From Actinomycetota bacterium (GTDB lineage: Bacteria; Acidobacteriota; Blastocatellia; Chloracidobacteriales; Chloracidobacteriaceae), in assembly GCA_013298335.1 (NCBI GenBank), contig JAAFHI010000015.1, positions 1-14,384 on the forward strand: 14,384 nt of DNA. The letters are read 5' to 3'. The notes below the pieces were generated by a model that worked only from the letters and a program-made list of their open reading frames with translations, was not told where the DNA came from and ran no database searches. How positions within the stretch are numbered: position 1 is the first letter of the stretch; each line of letters starts with the position of its first letter. Shown here piece by piece: positions 8,180 through 14,384 of this stretch. A program made the position numbers and the translations under genes.

Positions 8180-8425
8180 CTAACGGGCGGGCCGCGTGGT
8201 GAAGAGATCCGGGACGGGGTCGTGGCCGCCGGCGCAGAACGGCTGGCACCGACAGATGCGCTTGACGCCGAGCCAGCCGCCCCGGACGACGCCGTAACGG
8301 CCAACCGCTTCGGCGGTGTAGCGCGAGCAACTCGGCTGAAAGCGGCAAACGGGCGGCAGCAACGGCGAAATGGCGATCTGGTAGGCGCGAATCATCGCCA
8401 GCACGATCTGTTTCGGCACGTTCAT
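8180..8425 (-). CDS. yidD: Membrane protein insertion efficiency factor YidD
   Basis: 81 residues from the ATG at 8425, which overlaps the rnpA stop as ATGA (8422-8425), so translation is coupled. Family features: '[31 protein letters not shown]' (about residues 10-40) and '[20 protein letters not shown]' (54-73) with the conserved Cys residues. YidD is a small amphipathic protein of the inner membrane that aids YidC-dependent insertion. An in-frame longer version beginning at 8572 would lie inside rnpA and is rejected. Confidence 0.96.
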   Translation of the reverse strand: MNVPKQIVLAMIRAYQIAISPLLPPVCRFQPSCSRYTAEAVGRYGVVRGGWLGVKRICRCQPFCAGGHDPVPDLFTTRPAR

Positions 8426-8808
8426 AACTTCTTCAGCAAGCGCGCCAGTTCGCTTTCGACCAGCGCGTAGGCTGCCTTCGTCAGCGGATGCTTGACGTTG
8501 ACGACGAGGTCCCACCCGGCGGGAAACTGGGCCCGGTGGCGTCGGAACGCCTCGCGGACAAGTCGCCGACACCGGTTGCGGACCACCGCCAGTTTCGAGG
8601 TCTTGCGACTGGCGGTAATTCCAAGCCGCGTCCGACCGAGCGGATTCCGCAGGGCGAACACGGTGAAAAGCGACGAATGGAGTTGTTTCCCGCGGCGGTA
8701 CACGCGCTGAAATTCATTTGGCTTCAGCAGCCGATCAGCTTTCGTGAACCGTTGCGAGACGTCCGGTTTCGTCGCCTCTGGAATTGGCTTTTCCGCTTCG
8801 GGCGTCAC
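8422..8808 (-). CDS. rnpA: Ribonuclease P protein component
   Basis: 128 residues. Protein cofactor of RNase P, which removes the 5' leader of tRNA precursors. Family landmarks: '[21 protein letters not shown]' (21-41) and the basic RNR-type helix '[29 protein letters not shown]' (63-91). The start is GTG at 8808 with GAGAG four bases upstream. This gives a 20-residue acidic/proline N-terminal extension compared with typical RnpA. It begins ten bases after the rpmH stop, the usual coupling. Confidence 0.97.
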   Translation of the reverse strand: MTPEAEKPIPEATKPDVSQRFTKADRLLKPNEFQRVYRRGKQLHSSLFTVFALRNPLGRTRLGITASRKTSKLAVVRNRCRRLVREAFRRHRAQFPAGWDLVVNVKHPLTKAAYALVESELARLLKKL

Positions 8809-8818
8809 GCCACTCTCT

Positions 8819-8962
8819 TTAGTAATGCTTCACCGTCAAGCGTTTGCGGCCTTTGGCGCGGCGGCGCTTGAGCACCTGCCGACCGGCTTTCGTGCTCATG
8901 CGTTCGCGGAAGCCATGCGTTTTGGCCCGTTTGCGGTTGTTCGGTTGATATGTACGCTTCAT
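8819..8962 (-). CDS. rpmH: 50S ribosomal protein L34
   Basis: Translated by hand: 47 residues, beginning [18 protein letters not shown] and ending KRLTVKHY. This is near-identical to the L34 consensus (family length 44-47), including 'TYQPN', 'HGFRERM' and 'KAGRQVL.RRR.KGRKRL'. Too short for usual ORF length cut-offs. First gene of the rpmH-rnpA-yidD-yidC-jag run, with a promoter at 9019-9047 and an AAAGGA-like ribosome site about 12 bases before the ATG. Confidence 0.98.
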   Translation of the reverse strand: MKRTYQPNNRKRAKTHGFRERMSTKAGRQVLKRRRAKGRKRLTVKHY

Positions 8963-9018
8963 TGCCTAAAAACGTCCTTTCACGTGTGTGGACCCATCGA
9001 AGTTTTGGGAAAACGGCA

Positions 9019-9047
9019 AAAGTAGCGGCCACGGACGGTTCCGTCAA
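9019..9047 (-). promoter_or_regulatory. Sigma70-type promoter of the rpmH operon
   Basis: Minus strand: -35 TTGACG (9047-9042) and -10 TACTTT (9024-9019), separated by 17 bases. The transcript would start near 9012, giving a leader of about 50 bases before rpmH. The -35 lies partly inside a perfect inverted repeat, GTCAAG-CC-CTTGAC (9043-9056), and a second short one, GACGG-TT-CCGTC (9034-9045), sits in the spacer. Confidence 0.7.
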
Positions 9048-9080
9048 GCCCTTGACCGTTTGTTTCCGGTTCCGGCCCGG

Positions 9081-10493
9081 TCACTTGCCGGGCGTGGCGG
9101 GCGCCGCTGACGCGGGTGGCGGTGGTGGCGGCGGCTGCTTCTTGTCGCCGCCGCCCGGAAGCAGGCGGCTCACGTCGTTGAAGATGACGAACGCCATCAG
9201 GATCATCAGCACCGCGAACCCGGTGTAGTTGAACGTCGCCTTGACGGCGTTGGTCAGGCGCAGCCCGAACCATCCGACGAAGGTCTCGATGAAGATGATG
9301 AGGATGTGTCCACCGTCGAGCACCGGAATCGGGAGCAGGTTGAAGATGCCGAGGTTCAGGCTCAGCACGGCGGTCATCGTGAGCAACCCCTCGATTCCCA
9401 GATACTTATAGGCCTTGCCCGACTCACGGGCGATGCCGATGGGGCCGGAAAGCGAATCGCGGAAATTGCGCTGGCCGCTGAAGATCTGTTTGAAGACCTG
9501 TCCGGTCAGCACGATGATGCGGATGTTTTCATCCCAGGCATGTTTTGCCGCGCCGGCAAACGACTTGCGTTCCGTGATGGTCGGCTCGGGAGGCAGCGGG
9601 CCGCGCTGGAATCCGAGCTGGACGTCGTCGCCGACCCGCCGGGGGGTGATTTTCACGTCGATGACTTTCCCGGCACGCTCAACGCCGAGAACGACTTCCT
9701 TGTCGCCGTAGGCCTGAATCGAATCCTTGAACCAGTAGAAGTTCGGAATCGGCTGGTTGTCGAGTTTGACCAGCTTGTCGTCCGCTTTCAGTCCGGCGGC
9801 GGCGGCGGGCGTTCCCGGAACGACTTCGGCCACGACCGGCGGAACCGCCTGAATTCCTTCGGGCCACAGGCCGGCTTCGCCGAAGGTGTTGCCTTCAATC
9901 TGGCGGGCGGTCGGCAGCAGCGTGAGCGAGACTTCCGCGCCGTTGCGCGAAACGGTGACCGGCACGGGCTTGTTGTCGCTGATCGCGGTGTAGTCCTTGA
10001 CCTTGCTCCAGGTCGGATTGTCGATCCCGGCAAATTTCACGATGCGGTCGCCGGCCTTGATGCCGGCCTTTTCCGCCGCCGAGCCGATCGGCACCGCGCC
10101 AACGACGGCGGGCTGGTTCAGATAGGCCGACGTCTTGAAGAAGAACATCGCCATGGTGAAGGGAATCGCCAGCGCGAGGACGATGTTCATGGCCGGGCCG
10201 GCCACGAGGACAATGAACTGGTGCCATTTCGGGCGCTTGTGGTAGGCCCGCGGGTCGTCCGCGCCCTCTTCCTCGGGTTCCATGCCCATGATCTTGACGT
10301 AGCCGCCGAGGGGCAGGAGCGACAGCCGGTAGTCGGTTTCACCCCGCGTAAAGCCGAAAAGGCGTTTGCCGAATCCGACGGAAAAAACGTCGACGCGCAT
10401 CCCGAGGAGCTTCGCGGCGGCGAAATGGCCGAATTCATGAATGACGACCGTCGTTCCGAGAACGGCGAAGAAGGCGAGCAGCGTAGTCAGCAT
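9081..10493 (-). CDS. rseP: Site-2 intramembrane zinc metalloprotease RseP (M50)
   Basis: 470 residues from the ATG at 10493. A TTG at 10520 is also in frame, but the family begins at 'MLTTLLAFFAVLG' and GAGAGG lies upstream of this ATG. Zinc site HEFGH (19-23) is in the first transmembrane helix; the third zinc ligand is Asp393 in 'NLLPIPVLDGGH' (385-396). Between them lie two tandem PDZ domains (about 125-200 and 215-290), as in E. coli RseP. The enzyme cleaves transmembrane segments, classically anti-sigma factors and leftover signal peptides, to control envelope stress responses. The end is unusual: after the last helix comes a tail with seven consecutive prolines (454-460). No sigma factor or anti-sigma gene is visible nearby. 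Confidence 0.96.
   Translation of the reverse strand: MLTTLLAFFAVLGTTVVIHEFGHFAAAKLLGMRVDVFSVGFGKRLFGFTRGETDYRLSLLPLGGYVKIMGMEPEEEGADDPRAYHKRPKWHQFIVLVAGPAMNIVLALAIPFTMAMFFFKTSAYLNQPAVVGAVPIGSAAEKAGIKAGDRIVKFAGIDNPTWSKVKDYTAISDNKPVPVTVSRNGAEVSLTLLPTARQIEGNTFGEAGLWPEGIQAVPPVVAEVVPGTPAAAAGLKADDKLVKLDNQPIPNFYWFKDSIQAYGDKEVVLGVERAGKVIDVKITPRRVGDDVQLGFQRGPLPPEPTITERKSFAGAAKHAWDENIRIIVLTGQVFKQIFSGQRNFRDSLSGPIGIARESGKAYKYLGIEGLLTMTAVLSLNLGIFNLLPIPVLDGGHILIIFIETFVGWFGLRLTNAVKATFNYTGFAVLMILMAFVIFNDVSRLLPGGGDKKQPPPPPPPASAAPATPGK
9114..9134 (-). repeat. Codon run for seven consecutive prolines in rseP
   Basis: The minus strand reads seven CCN codons (CCG, CCA, CCC mixed) encoding Pro454-460. Mixed codons show that selection or drift has acted on the protein rather than on a simple DNA triplet expansion. 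Such runs slow ribosomes and usually need elongation factor P. Confidence 0.85.
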
Positions 10494-10532
10494 AGATTCA
10501 ACAAACCTCTCTGGCGACAATCCGGGCGAAAT

Positions 10533-10541
10533 ACTCTAGCA
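10533..10541 (-). promoter_or_regulatory. Possible extended -10 promoter for rseP
   Basis: Minus strand TGC-TAGAGT (10541-10533), an extended -10 with TGn in front. No convincing -35 lies at 16-18 bases. It would start transcription about 35 bases before the ATG. Weak evidence, listed because rseP is separated from the upstream tRNA gene by a terminator and needs its own promoter. Confidence 0.35.
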
Positions 10542-10665
10542 CGTGGGCCGTGCGCCGGGGCAGGTGAAATCCCCGCGGTGCGGTCAGGCCGGTTCTTTCG
10601 AGTGCCTTTACGTCGAACCGGGTTGGCCGGATGCGGAAAAGTGACGGGAACCGGCCCAAAATGCA

Positions 10666-10694
10666 AAAAGCACGCCATTCGGGGGCGTGCTTTT
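10666..10694 (-). terminator. Rho-independent terminator after tRNA-Ser
   Basis: Perfect 11-base stem: 10666-10676 pairs with 10684-10694 around a seven-base loop, with core GCACGCC/GGCGTGC. On the minus strand it ends in a run of T (10669-10665 as A on the plus strand). It begins ten bases beyond the encoded CCA of the tRNA. The A/T flanks are symmetric, so it could act on plus-strand transcripts too. Confidence 0.9.
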
Positions 10695-10704
10695 CATCAG
10701 AACA

Positions 10705-10790
<86 letters not shown>

Positions 10791-10811
10791 ATGAGTTTTC
10801 GGGCGGCGCAA

Positions 10812-10840
10812 ACTATAGCGGCGGCGGTGAAAGCGGGCAA
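10812..10840 (-). promoter_or_regulatory. Sigma70-type promoter of tRNA-Ser
   Basis: Minus strand: -35 TTGCCC (10840-10835), a 17-base spacer and -10 TATAGT (10817-10812). The -10 ends 21 bases before the mature 5' end of the tRNA, a normal distance that leaves a short leader for RNase P. Confidence 0.8.
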
Positions 10841-10851
10841 GCCAAACGGAA

Positions 10852-10886
10852 ATTGAGAATTGAGAGTTGAGAATTGAGAATTGCGT
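10852..10886. repeat. Five tandem ATTGAGA-type heptamers
   Basis: ATTGAGA occurs at 10852-10858, 10859-10865 and 10873-10879, with GTTGAGA at 10866-10872 and a decayed ATTGCGT at 10880-10886. The array lies just upstream of the tRNA-Ser promoter, in the spacer before the divergent VWFA gene. The same unit, inverted, occurs at 6290-6310. Apart from this array and the tRNA promoter I see nothing definite between 10791 and 11109. Confidence 0.85.
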
Positions 10887-11109
10887 AAAGTGCTGATTCG
10901 CTTTTACTTACCCTTAATTCTCGTGGCTTCGAGGCGGTGGCGCGGAGAACCGTTTCGTCGGACAACGGTGTCTTCGGGTATGGTGAATGCGGTTCGAAAC
11001 ATGAAATTTCCGAACCGGAGCCGACAAAATGCGTCTTCATGAAAGCAACGAAACAGCCTTTCGCCGAACTCTCAGGGATGCAAACCTGATGAAAAGGGAG
11101 ATTTCCGGC

Positions 11110-12510
11110 ATGTCGAACCGACCGAATCCGATGGTCGCCTTCGGGCGACGCGCGCTCGCGGCGCTGTTGCTCGCGACCTGCCTGCTCGATGCAGCCGCGC
11201 TCGCGCAGTCCGGGCGCACGCGCAAGCCAGTCCGTCCACCGGCGTCCACGCCGCCCGCCGCCGACCCGTCCGACACGGGCGTCGGCGATCCGAACGTCAA
11301 TCAGCGGAAAGCGCCGGACCGGCGGCAGTCGCCGACCAGCGCGCCCGATCCCCGCCAGGATCCGTCGCCCGCGTCGCCCGACCCGGATGACGACGTGTAT
11401 GTGCCGCCCGATCCGCCGCCGAGCGGTTCCAACCAGCGCGGCGAGCGTCCGACGCTCGGTCGCCGCGACGGCCCGAACCTTCCGCAGCGTTCCGGCGGGA
11501 CGTCCTCGACGCCGACCGAGGATGACGACGGCGTAATCCGCATTGACGCAACGGTGGTCACCGTGCCGGTTGTGGTCAGCGATCTGAACGGCCAGTACCT
11601 TCCCTTTCTGAAGAAGGACGACTTCACCATCGCCGAAGACGGCGTGAAGCAGGAAATCACGTTCTTCACGACCGAACGGGTGCCGTTTCACGTTGCGCTC
11701 GTGCTCGACGTGAGCCGGAGCGCCTACCTCAGCGTCAACGACATTCAGGACGCGGCCAACGCCTTCATCGACAACCTCCGTGCCGACGACAAAGTCAGCG
11801 TCTTCACGTTTTCCGATCAGATCAGACAGTTGTGCCCCTTCACGAGCAACCGGCGGCAGTTGCGCGATGCCATCTATCAGGCCCGAATCGAAGGTGGGAC
11901 AAAGTTGTACGAAGCCGCGTACACCATCATCGACAGCTATCTCGCGCCGATTGAAGGCCGGAAGGCGATGATTCTTCTCAGCGACGGCGAGGACACGACC
12001 AGCAAGACCGTCAACGCCAGGCAGACCCTCAACCGGGTGACGGAATCCGACGTTCTGGTCTACTCCGTGCAGTATCCGACCGCGGACCCGAACGGCGGCG
12101 GCAATCAAGGACCTCCGGGGCAGATTCAATTTCCGTTCCCGTTCCCGTTCCCCTTCCCGCGCCGTCGTCGGCCATTCACCCCGGAATACATTCTGCCCCC
12201 GCAGGGCCGCCGCCAGGGGCCGCCGATTGATCCGACCGTGCAGGGAACGAACGAGACGTTCATGCGCGATGTGTCCACGGTTTCGGGCGGCGAACACCAC
12301 TTCTTTACCGACATCGGGACCATGCGCGGCATCCTCCAGCAGATTGCCGAGGAACTGCGGCACGTCTACGTTATCGGCTACTACCCGACCCGTCCGCTTG
12401 AAGAAGGCGGCTACCGGCGGCTTCGCGTCCGGGTCAACCAGCCCGATGCCAAGGTGCGGGCGCGCAGCGGTTACCAGGCGCGCGCGGTGACGAGCGGAAA
12501 CCTGCGGTGA
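11110..12510 (+). CDS. Secreted VWFA-domain protein (acidobacterial VWFA-related family)
   Basis: 466 residues from the ATG at 11110, preceded by AAGGGAG (11094-11100) nine bases upstream. In-frame ATGs at 11029 and 11089 have poorer context. Residues 1-33 are a signal peptide; 36-138 are a low-complexity Pro/Asp/Arg-rich linker. 'IRIDATVVTVPVVVSDLNG' and 'LKKDDFTIAEDGVKQEITFF' (144-186) are the hallmark lead-in of the acidobacterial VWFA-related family. The VWA domain follows from 'FHVALVLDVSRSAYLS'. Its metal site (MIDAS) is intact: Asp200, Ser202 and Ser204, Thr264, and Asp292 in 'LLSDGEDT'. A 50-residue insert (about 325-378) rich in Pro and Arg, with five FP dipeptides, interrupts the domain before the final 'GILQQIAEELRHVYVIGYYP'. 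VWA domains bind proteins in a metal-dependent way; the ligand is unknown. Confidence 0.92.
   Translation: MSNRPNPMVAFGRRALAALLLATCLLDAAALAQSGRTRKPVRPPASTPPAADPSDTGVGDPNVNQRKAPDRRQSPTSAPDPRQDPSPASPDPDDDVYVPPDPPPSGSNQRGERPTLGRRDGPNLPQRSGGTSSTPTEDDDGVIRIDATVVTVPVVVSDLNGQYLPFLKKDDFTIAEDGVKQEITFFTTERVPFHVALVLDVSRSAYLSVNDIQDAANAFIDNLRADDKVSVFTFSDQIRQLCPFTSNRRQLRDAIYQARIEGGTKLYEAAYTIIDSYLAPIEGRKAMILLSDGEDTTSKTVNARQTLNRVTESDVLVYSVQYPTADPNGGGNQGPPGQIQFPFPFPFPFPRRRRPFTPEYILPPQGRRQGPPIDPTVQGTNETFMRDVSTVSGGEHHFFTDIGTMRGILQQIAEELRHVYVIGYYPTRPLEEGGYRRLRVRVNQPDAKVRARSGYQARAVTSGNLR
12130..12159 (+). repeat. Hexamer repeat encoding five Phe-Pro dipeptides
   Basis: Five TT[C/T]-CC[G/C] units in tandem encode residues 341-350 of the VWFA protein, directly before four arginines. 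Near-identical codons suggest expansion by slippage. It lies in the insert that interrupts the VWA domain. Confidence 0.85.
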
Positions 12511-12511
12511 G

Positions 12512-12546
12512 CGGTCGCCGGTCGCCAGTGGTCAGACGTCAGTAAA
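12512..12546. repeat. Degenerate heptamers after the VWFA gene
   Basis: CGGTCGC twice (12512-12525), then CAGTGGT, CAGACGT and CAGTAAA in the same 7-base phase to 12546. It starts right after the VWFA stop. The rest of the spacer to 12740 shows only pyrimidine-rich sequence (12627-12656) and no gene, terminator or convincing promoter. Confidence 0.55.
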
Positions 12547-12740
12547 AGGCTTCCCGCCGCCAACACAAACATTCCGGTTGGAGACACCCCGCTGATTTCG
12601 TTACAGTGGAGGGTGACTTCAGCCGGTTTTTTTCATCCTTCCTTCACTCCTCCATCTTCGAGCGACCCGCTGAAGCGTCCCCCGCGCATTTCCGATTTTC
12701 GAAGTGCGTGAACTCCTCCGTCAAAGAAGACCGAACCGCC

Positions 12741-13634
12741 ATGCTCATTGCGGCGGCATGGATTTACACGCAAATCGCGATCGCGACAGCGGCGGTGCTG
12801 GCGGTCGGGGAAAGCCTCGGGCGTCGCCTCGCCGCCGCCGGCTTCATCGGTCTGGGCGTCATCCTGCCGTGGTTCGCGCCGCCGCGTCCGCTGCTGCGGG
12901 TGGTGCTCGCGCAACTCATCCTGCTGGCGTTTCTGAAAGTCACGCAGATTGCCTCCGCGCCGCGCAACTTTCCGCCCATGCGGCGCGCGTGGCATTTTTT
13001 CGCGCTCTTTCACGTTGACCGCGCCCGCCCGACGCCACCCCGGTTCTCGATGCACCGGTGCGCCGTCATCGCGGGGTGGGGAATACTCGTCGTGGTTTCC
13101 ATCCTCGGACTCGTCGAGACGCGCCACGGCGCGGTGACCGGCTGGACGTTCGTCTTCATGCGGATGATCTGCGCGCTGACGCTCTTTCACGGGCTGATGG
13201 AATTCGTCTGCGAACTCCCGCGTCTCTTCTATCTCATGGCGGGAATCTACGTGCCGCCGAACCAGCACACGCCGATTCTGTCGCGAACCGTGCGGGAGTT
13301 CTGGGGATTCCGGTGGAATCGGCTGGTCAGCGAATGGCTCGGGCGGTACACGTTCCAGCCGTTCGTTCGACGTCACCACGTCCGGCTCGGCATCTTCGTC
13401 ACCTTCTTCGTCAGCGGCCTGATGCACTTCTGGCTGACGGTCGTCCCGCTGGACGCGCGCGCCGCCCTGACGATGGGGTCCTACTTCATCCTGCACGGCG
13501 TGATCGTTCTGGCGGAACTGCGCCTCCATCCGCGCGCGTGGCCAGTCCCGCTGGCGCGCGCCTGGACGCTGATCGCCATCCTCGGGCCGTCATCGCTGAT
13601 TATCGATCCCTTCCTGCAAATACTGGGGTTGTGA
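12741..13634 (+). CDS. MBOAT-family acyltransferase, wax-synthase-like
   Basis: 297 residues from the ATG at 12741. Codons upstream to 12606 are open but encode no membrane-like sequence and are left out; no strong ribosome site is seen. The protein has about seven hydrophobic segments. Two family signatures stand out: 'TVREFWGFRWNRLVSEWL' (183-200), matching the FWGRRWN block of plant-type wax synthases, and 'FVSGLMHFW' (223-231), whose His229 fits the invariant catalytic histidine of membrane-bound O-acyltransferases. Such enzymes move an acyl chain from acyl-CoA to an alcohol or other acceptor within the membrane. The acceptor here cannot be told. It lies 158 bases before lptC on the same strand, so an envelope lipid is possible but only inference. 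Confidence 0.85.
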   Translation: MLIAAAWIYTQIAIATAAVLAVGESLGRRLAAAGFIGLGVILPWFAPPRPLLRVVLAQLILLAFLKVTQIASAPRNFPPMRRAWHFFALFHVDRARPTPPRFSMHRCAVIAGWGILVVVSILGLVETRHGAVTGWTFVFMRMICALTLFHGLMEFVCELPRLFYLMAGIYVPPNQHTPILSRTVREFWGFRWNRLVSEWLGRYTFQPFVRRHHVRLGIFVTFFVSGLMHFWLTVVPLDARAALTMGSYFILHGVIVLAELRLHPRAWPVPLARAWTLIAILGPSSLIIDPFLQILGL

Positions 13635-13720
13635 TTGCCCCGCCGATACGGAAGCGCAGGCACCGCCACCCGCTCCCCCAGGCGGTTCCGACCTGTTACC
13701 TGCCGGGGTGAAAGCCACTT

Positions 13721-13748
13721 TTCATCCCTCATCCTTCATCCCTCATCC
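13721..13748. repeat. Tandem heptamers TTCATCC/CTCATCC upstream of lptC
   Basis: Four units, alternating TTCATCC and CTCATCC, form a perfect 14-base direct repeat (13721-13734 equals 13735-13748). The array ends ten bases before a TATGAT box. Nothing else is recognisable in the spacer 13635-13792. Confidence 0.85.
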
Positions 13749-13763
13749 TTTCCCATGTATGAT
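13735..13763 (+). promoter_or_regulatory. Possible promoter of lptC
   Basis: A good -10, TATGAT (13758-13763), lies 29 bases before the lptC ATG. The only hexamer at 17 bases is TTCATC (13735-13740), a weak -35 that belongs to the heptamer repeat. Supported mainly by the -10. Confidence 0.4.
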
Positions 13764-13792
13764 GCCGGGGATTCCGAAAGGGGAAATTCCGC

Positions 13793-14384
13793 ATGCGGTT
13801 CAACCTGCCCACCATCGCCAAGTTCGTCGCCCTCGGCGTCTTTCTGTTCTCGGCGGTGTATCTCGTGTCGTACCTCGTCTCGCGCGGTCGCGGACGGAAA
13901 CCGTCCATCATTACCGACAAAAAGAAGCTCGACGTCAACATCAATGGCGTGCAGACGGATTTCCGGTACGTTCAGGCCGAAAAGGGCGTGAACCGGATGA
14001 TTCTCACGGCGGCGAAGGACACGGCCTTCACCGATGGTCGCCACCAGCTCGAAGGCGTCAAGCTGGAGACGTTCGACGAGGCGGGCAAGCCTGCCTCCAC
14101 ACTCACGGCGGGTGCGTGCGATTACGACCAGCAGGGACAGAAAGCCGAATTCAGGAACGCGGTCGTCATCACGACCACCGACGGACTGACCGTCAAGTCG
14201 GACCACATGAACTACGACCAGGCGGCGGAAGTCGGCGCGACCGATGCCCCGGTGGAGTTTTCAAAGGAAAACATCGCGGGCACCTGCACCGGCGCGCGGC
14301 TGGAATCGAAAACCGGGCGGCTCGTAATGGACCGCGCCGTCAACGTCACGGTCGGTCCCGACGCCAAACAGGCGGGCGGAAAGC
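13793..14384 (+). CDS. lptC: LPS export protein LptC, 3' end beyond right edge
   Basis: Translated by hand: 197 codons with no stop before the right edge. The ATG at 13793 follows AAAGGGG (13777-13783) nine bases upstream. One N-terminal transmembrane helix (residues 8-28, after MRFNLPTIAKF) anchors the protein in the inner membrane. The periplasmic part shows the repeated strand pattern of the OstA/LptC jelly-roll: 'FRYVQAEKGVNRMILTAAKDTAFTDGRHQLEGVKLETFDEAGKP', 'TLTAGACDYDQQGQKAEFRNAVVITTTDGLTVKSDHMNYDQAAEVGATDAPVEF'. LptC passes LPS from the LptB2FG transporter to LptA. At 197+ residues it already equals E. coli LptC (191), so it may be longer or fused to an LptA-like domain; lptA and lptB often follow directly. 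Confidence 0.88.
   Translation, partial: MRFNLPTIAKFVALGVFLFSAVYLVSYLVSRGRGRKPSIITDKKKLDVNINGVQTDFRYVQAEKGVNRMILTAAKDTAFTDGRHQLEGVKLETFDEAGKPASTLTAGACDYDQQGQKAEFRNAVVITTTDGLTVKSDHMNYDQAAEVGATDAPVEFSKENIAGTCTGARLESKTGRLVMDRAVNVTVGPDAKQAGGK

Noticed and set aside
6631..8202. Plus-strand ORF of 523 codons opposite yidC
   Set aside because: Shadow frame caused by high GC at third positions; composition is Arg/Val/Asp-rich without any motif, and yidC on the other strand is certain.
8963..9080. Replication origin upstream of rpmH
   Set aside because: No TTATCCACA-type DnaA box or AT-rich unwinding stretch could be found, and dnaA is not adjacent.
10813..12363. Minus-strand ORF of 516 codons opposite the VWFA gene
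   Set aside because: Arg/Gly/Val-rich antisense shadow. The plus-strand frame has a ribosome site, signal peptide and a complete VWA metal site, and this ORF would also cover the tRNA-Ser promoter.
12633..13529. Minus-strand ORF of 298 codons opposite the acyltransferase
   Set aside because: Highly charged low-complexity translation typical of an antisense shadow; the plus strand has clear transmembrane segments and MBOAT signatures.
13721..13792. Riboswitch or attenuator before lptC
   Set aside because: The spacer holds only direct heptamer repeats and a -10-like box; I could not draw competing stems or a terminator.

Overview
The window reads as the chromosome of a high-GC Gram-negative (diderm) bacterium, most likely an acidobacterium. 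The main reason is the protein at 11110-12510, which has the signal peptide, proline-rich linker and VWFA layout of the 'VWFA-related Acidobacterial domain' family. Outer-membrane biogenesis genes (a LolA-like carrier, a LolD-like ATPase, LptC) agree with a diderm. Nothing points to a phage, transposon, CRISPR array or recent gene transfer. The species cannot be named from the sequence alone.

Layout. (1) 1-2014, minus strand: a secreted protein of unknown function running off the left edge, preceded by uppP (undecaprenyl-diphosphatase). (2) 2086-2544, plus strand: a small secreted beta-sandwich protein, ending in a repeat-built hairpin that separates it from the convergent gene cluster. (3) 2697-8962, minus strand: a long co-directional run, in transcription order rpmH, rnpA, yidD, yidC, jag/khpB, a LolB/LolA-like lipoprotein, a LolD/MacB-type ABC ATPase, a single-pass membrane protein and a LolA-like periplasmic protein. 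It starts at a good sigma70-type promoter at 9019-9047. (4) 9081-10493, minus: the site-2 protease rseP, then moving right a rho-independent terminator, tRNA-Ser(UGA) and its promoter. (5) 11110-14384, plus: the VWFA protein, a wax-synthase-like MBOAT acyltransferase, and lptC cut by the right edge.

How the genes fit together. Most of the window concerns building the envelope. YidC, YidD and RnpA/RpmH form the classical inner-membrane insertion/ribosome block; RseP cleaves membrane proteins; UppP recycles the lipid carrier for peptidoglycan; LptC moves LPS. The block following jag looks like pieces of a lipoprotein-sorting (Lol) pathway, with both a carrier-like and a receptor-like protein around a LolD-like ATPase but without the LolC/E permease in view. 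That is an inference from fold-like sequence features and gene order.

The most unusual non-coding signal is a family of 7-base tandem repeats confined to the spacers between genes (2544-2689, 4540-4620, 6290-6310, 10852-10886, 12512-12546, 13721-13748). Two of them face an inverted partner array and form long hairpins; one unit (ATTGAGA) recurs in opposite orientation at two loci 4.5 kb apart. They resemble the short tandemly repeated repetitive (STRR) heptamers known from heterocystous cyanobacteria. Several real genes (the left-edge protein, rpmH, lptC) and corrected starts were worked out directly from the DNA.
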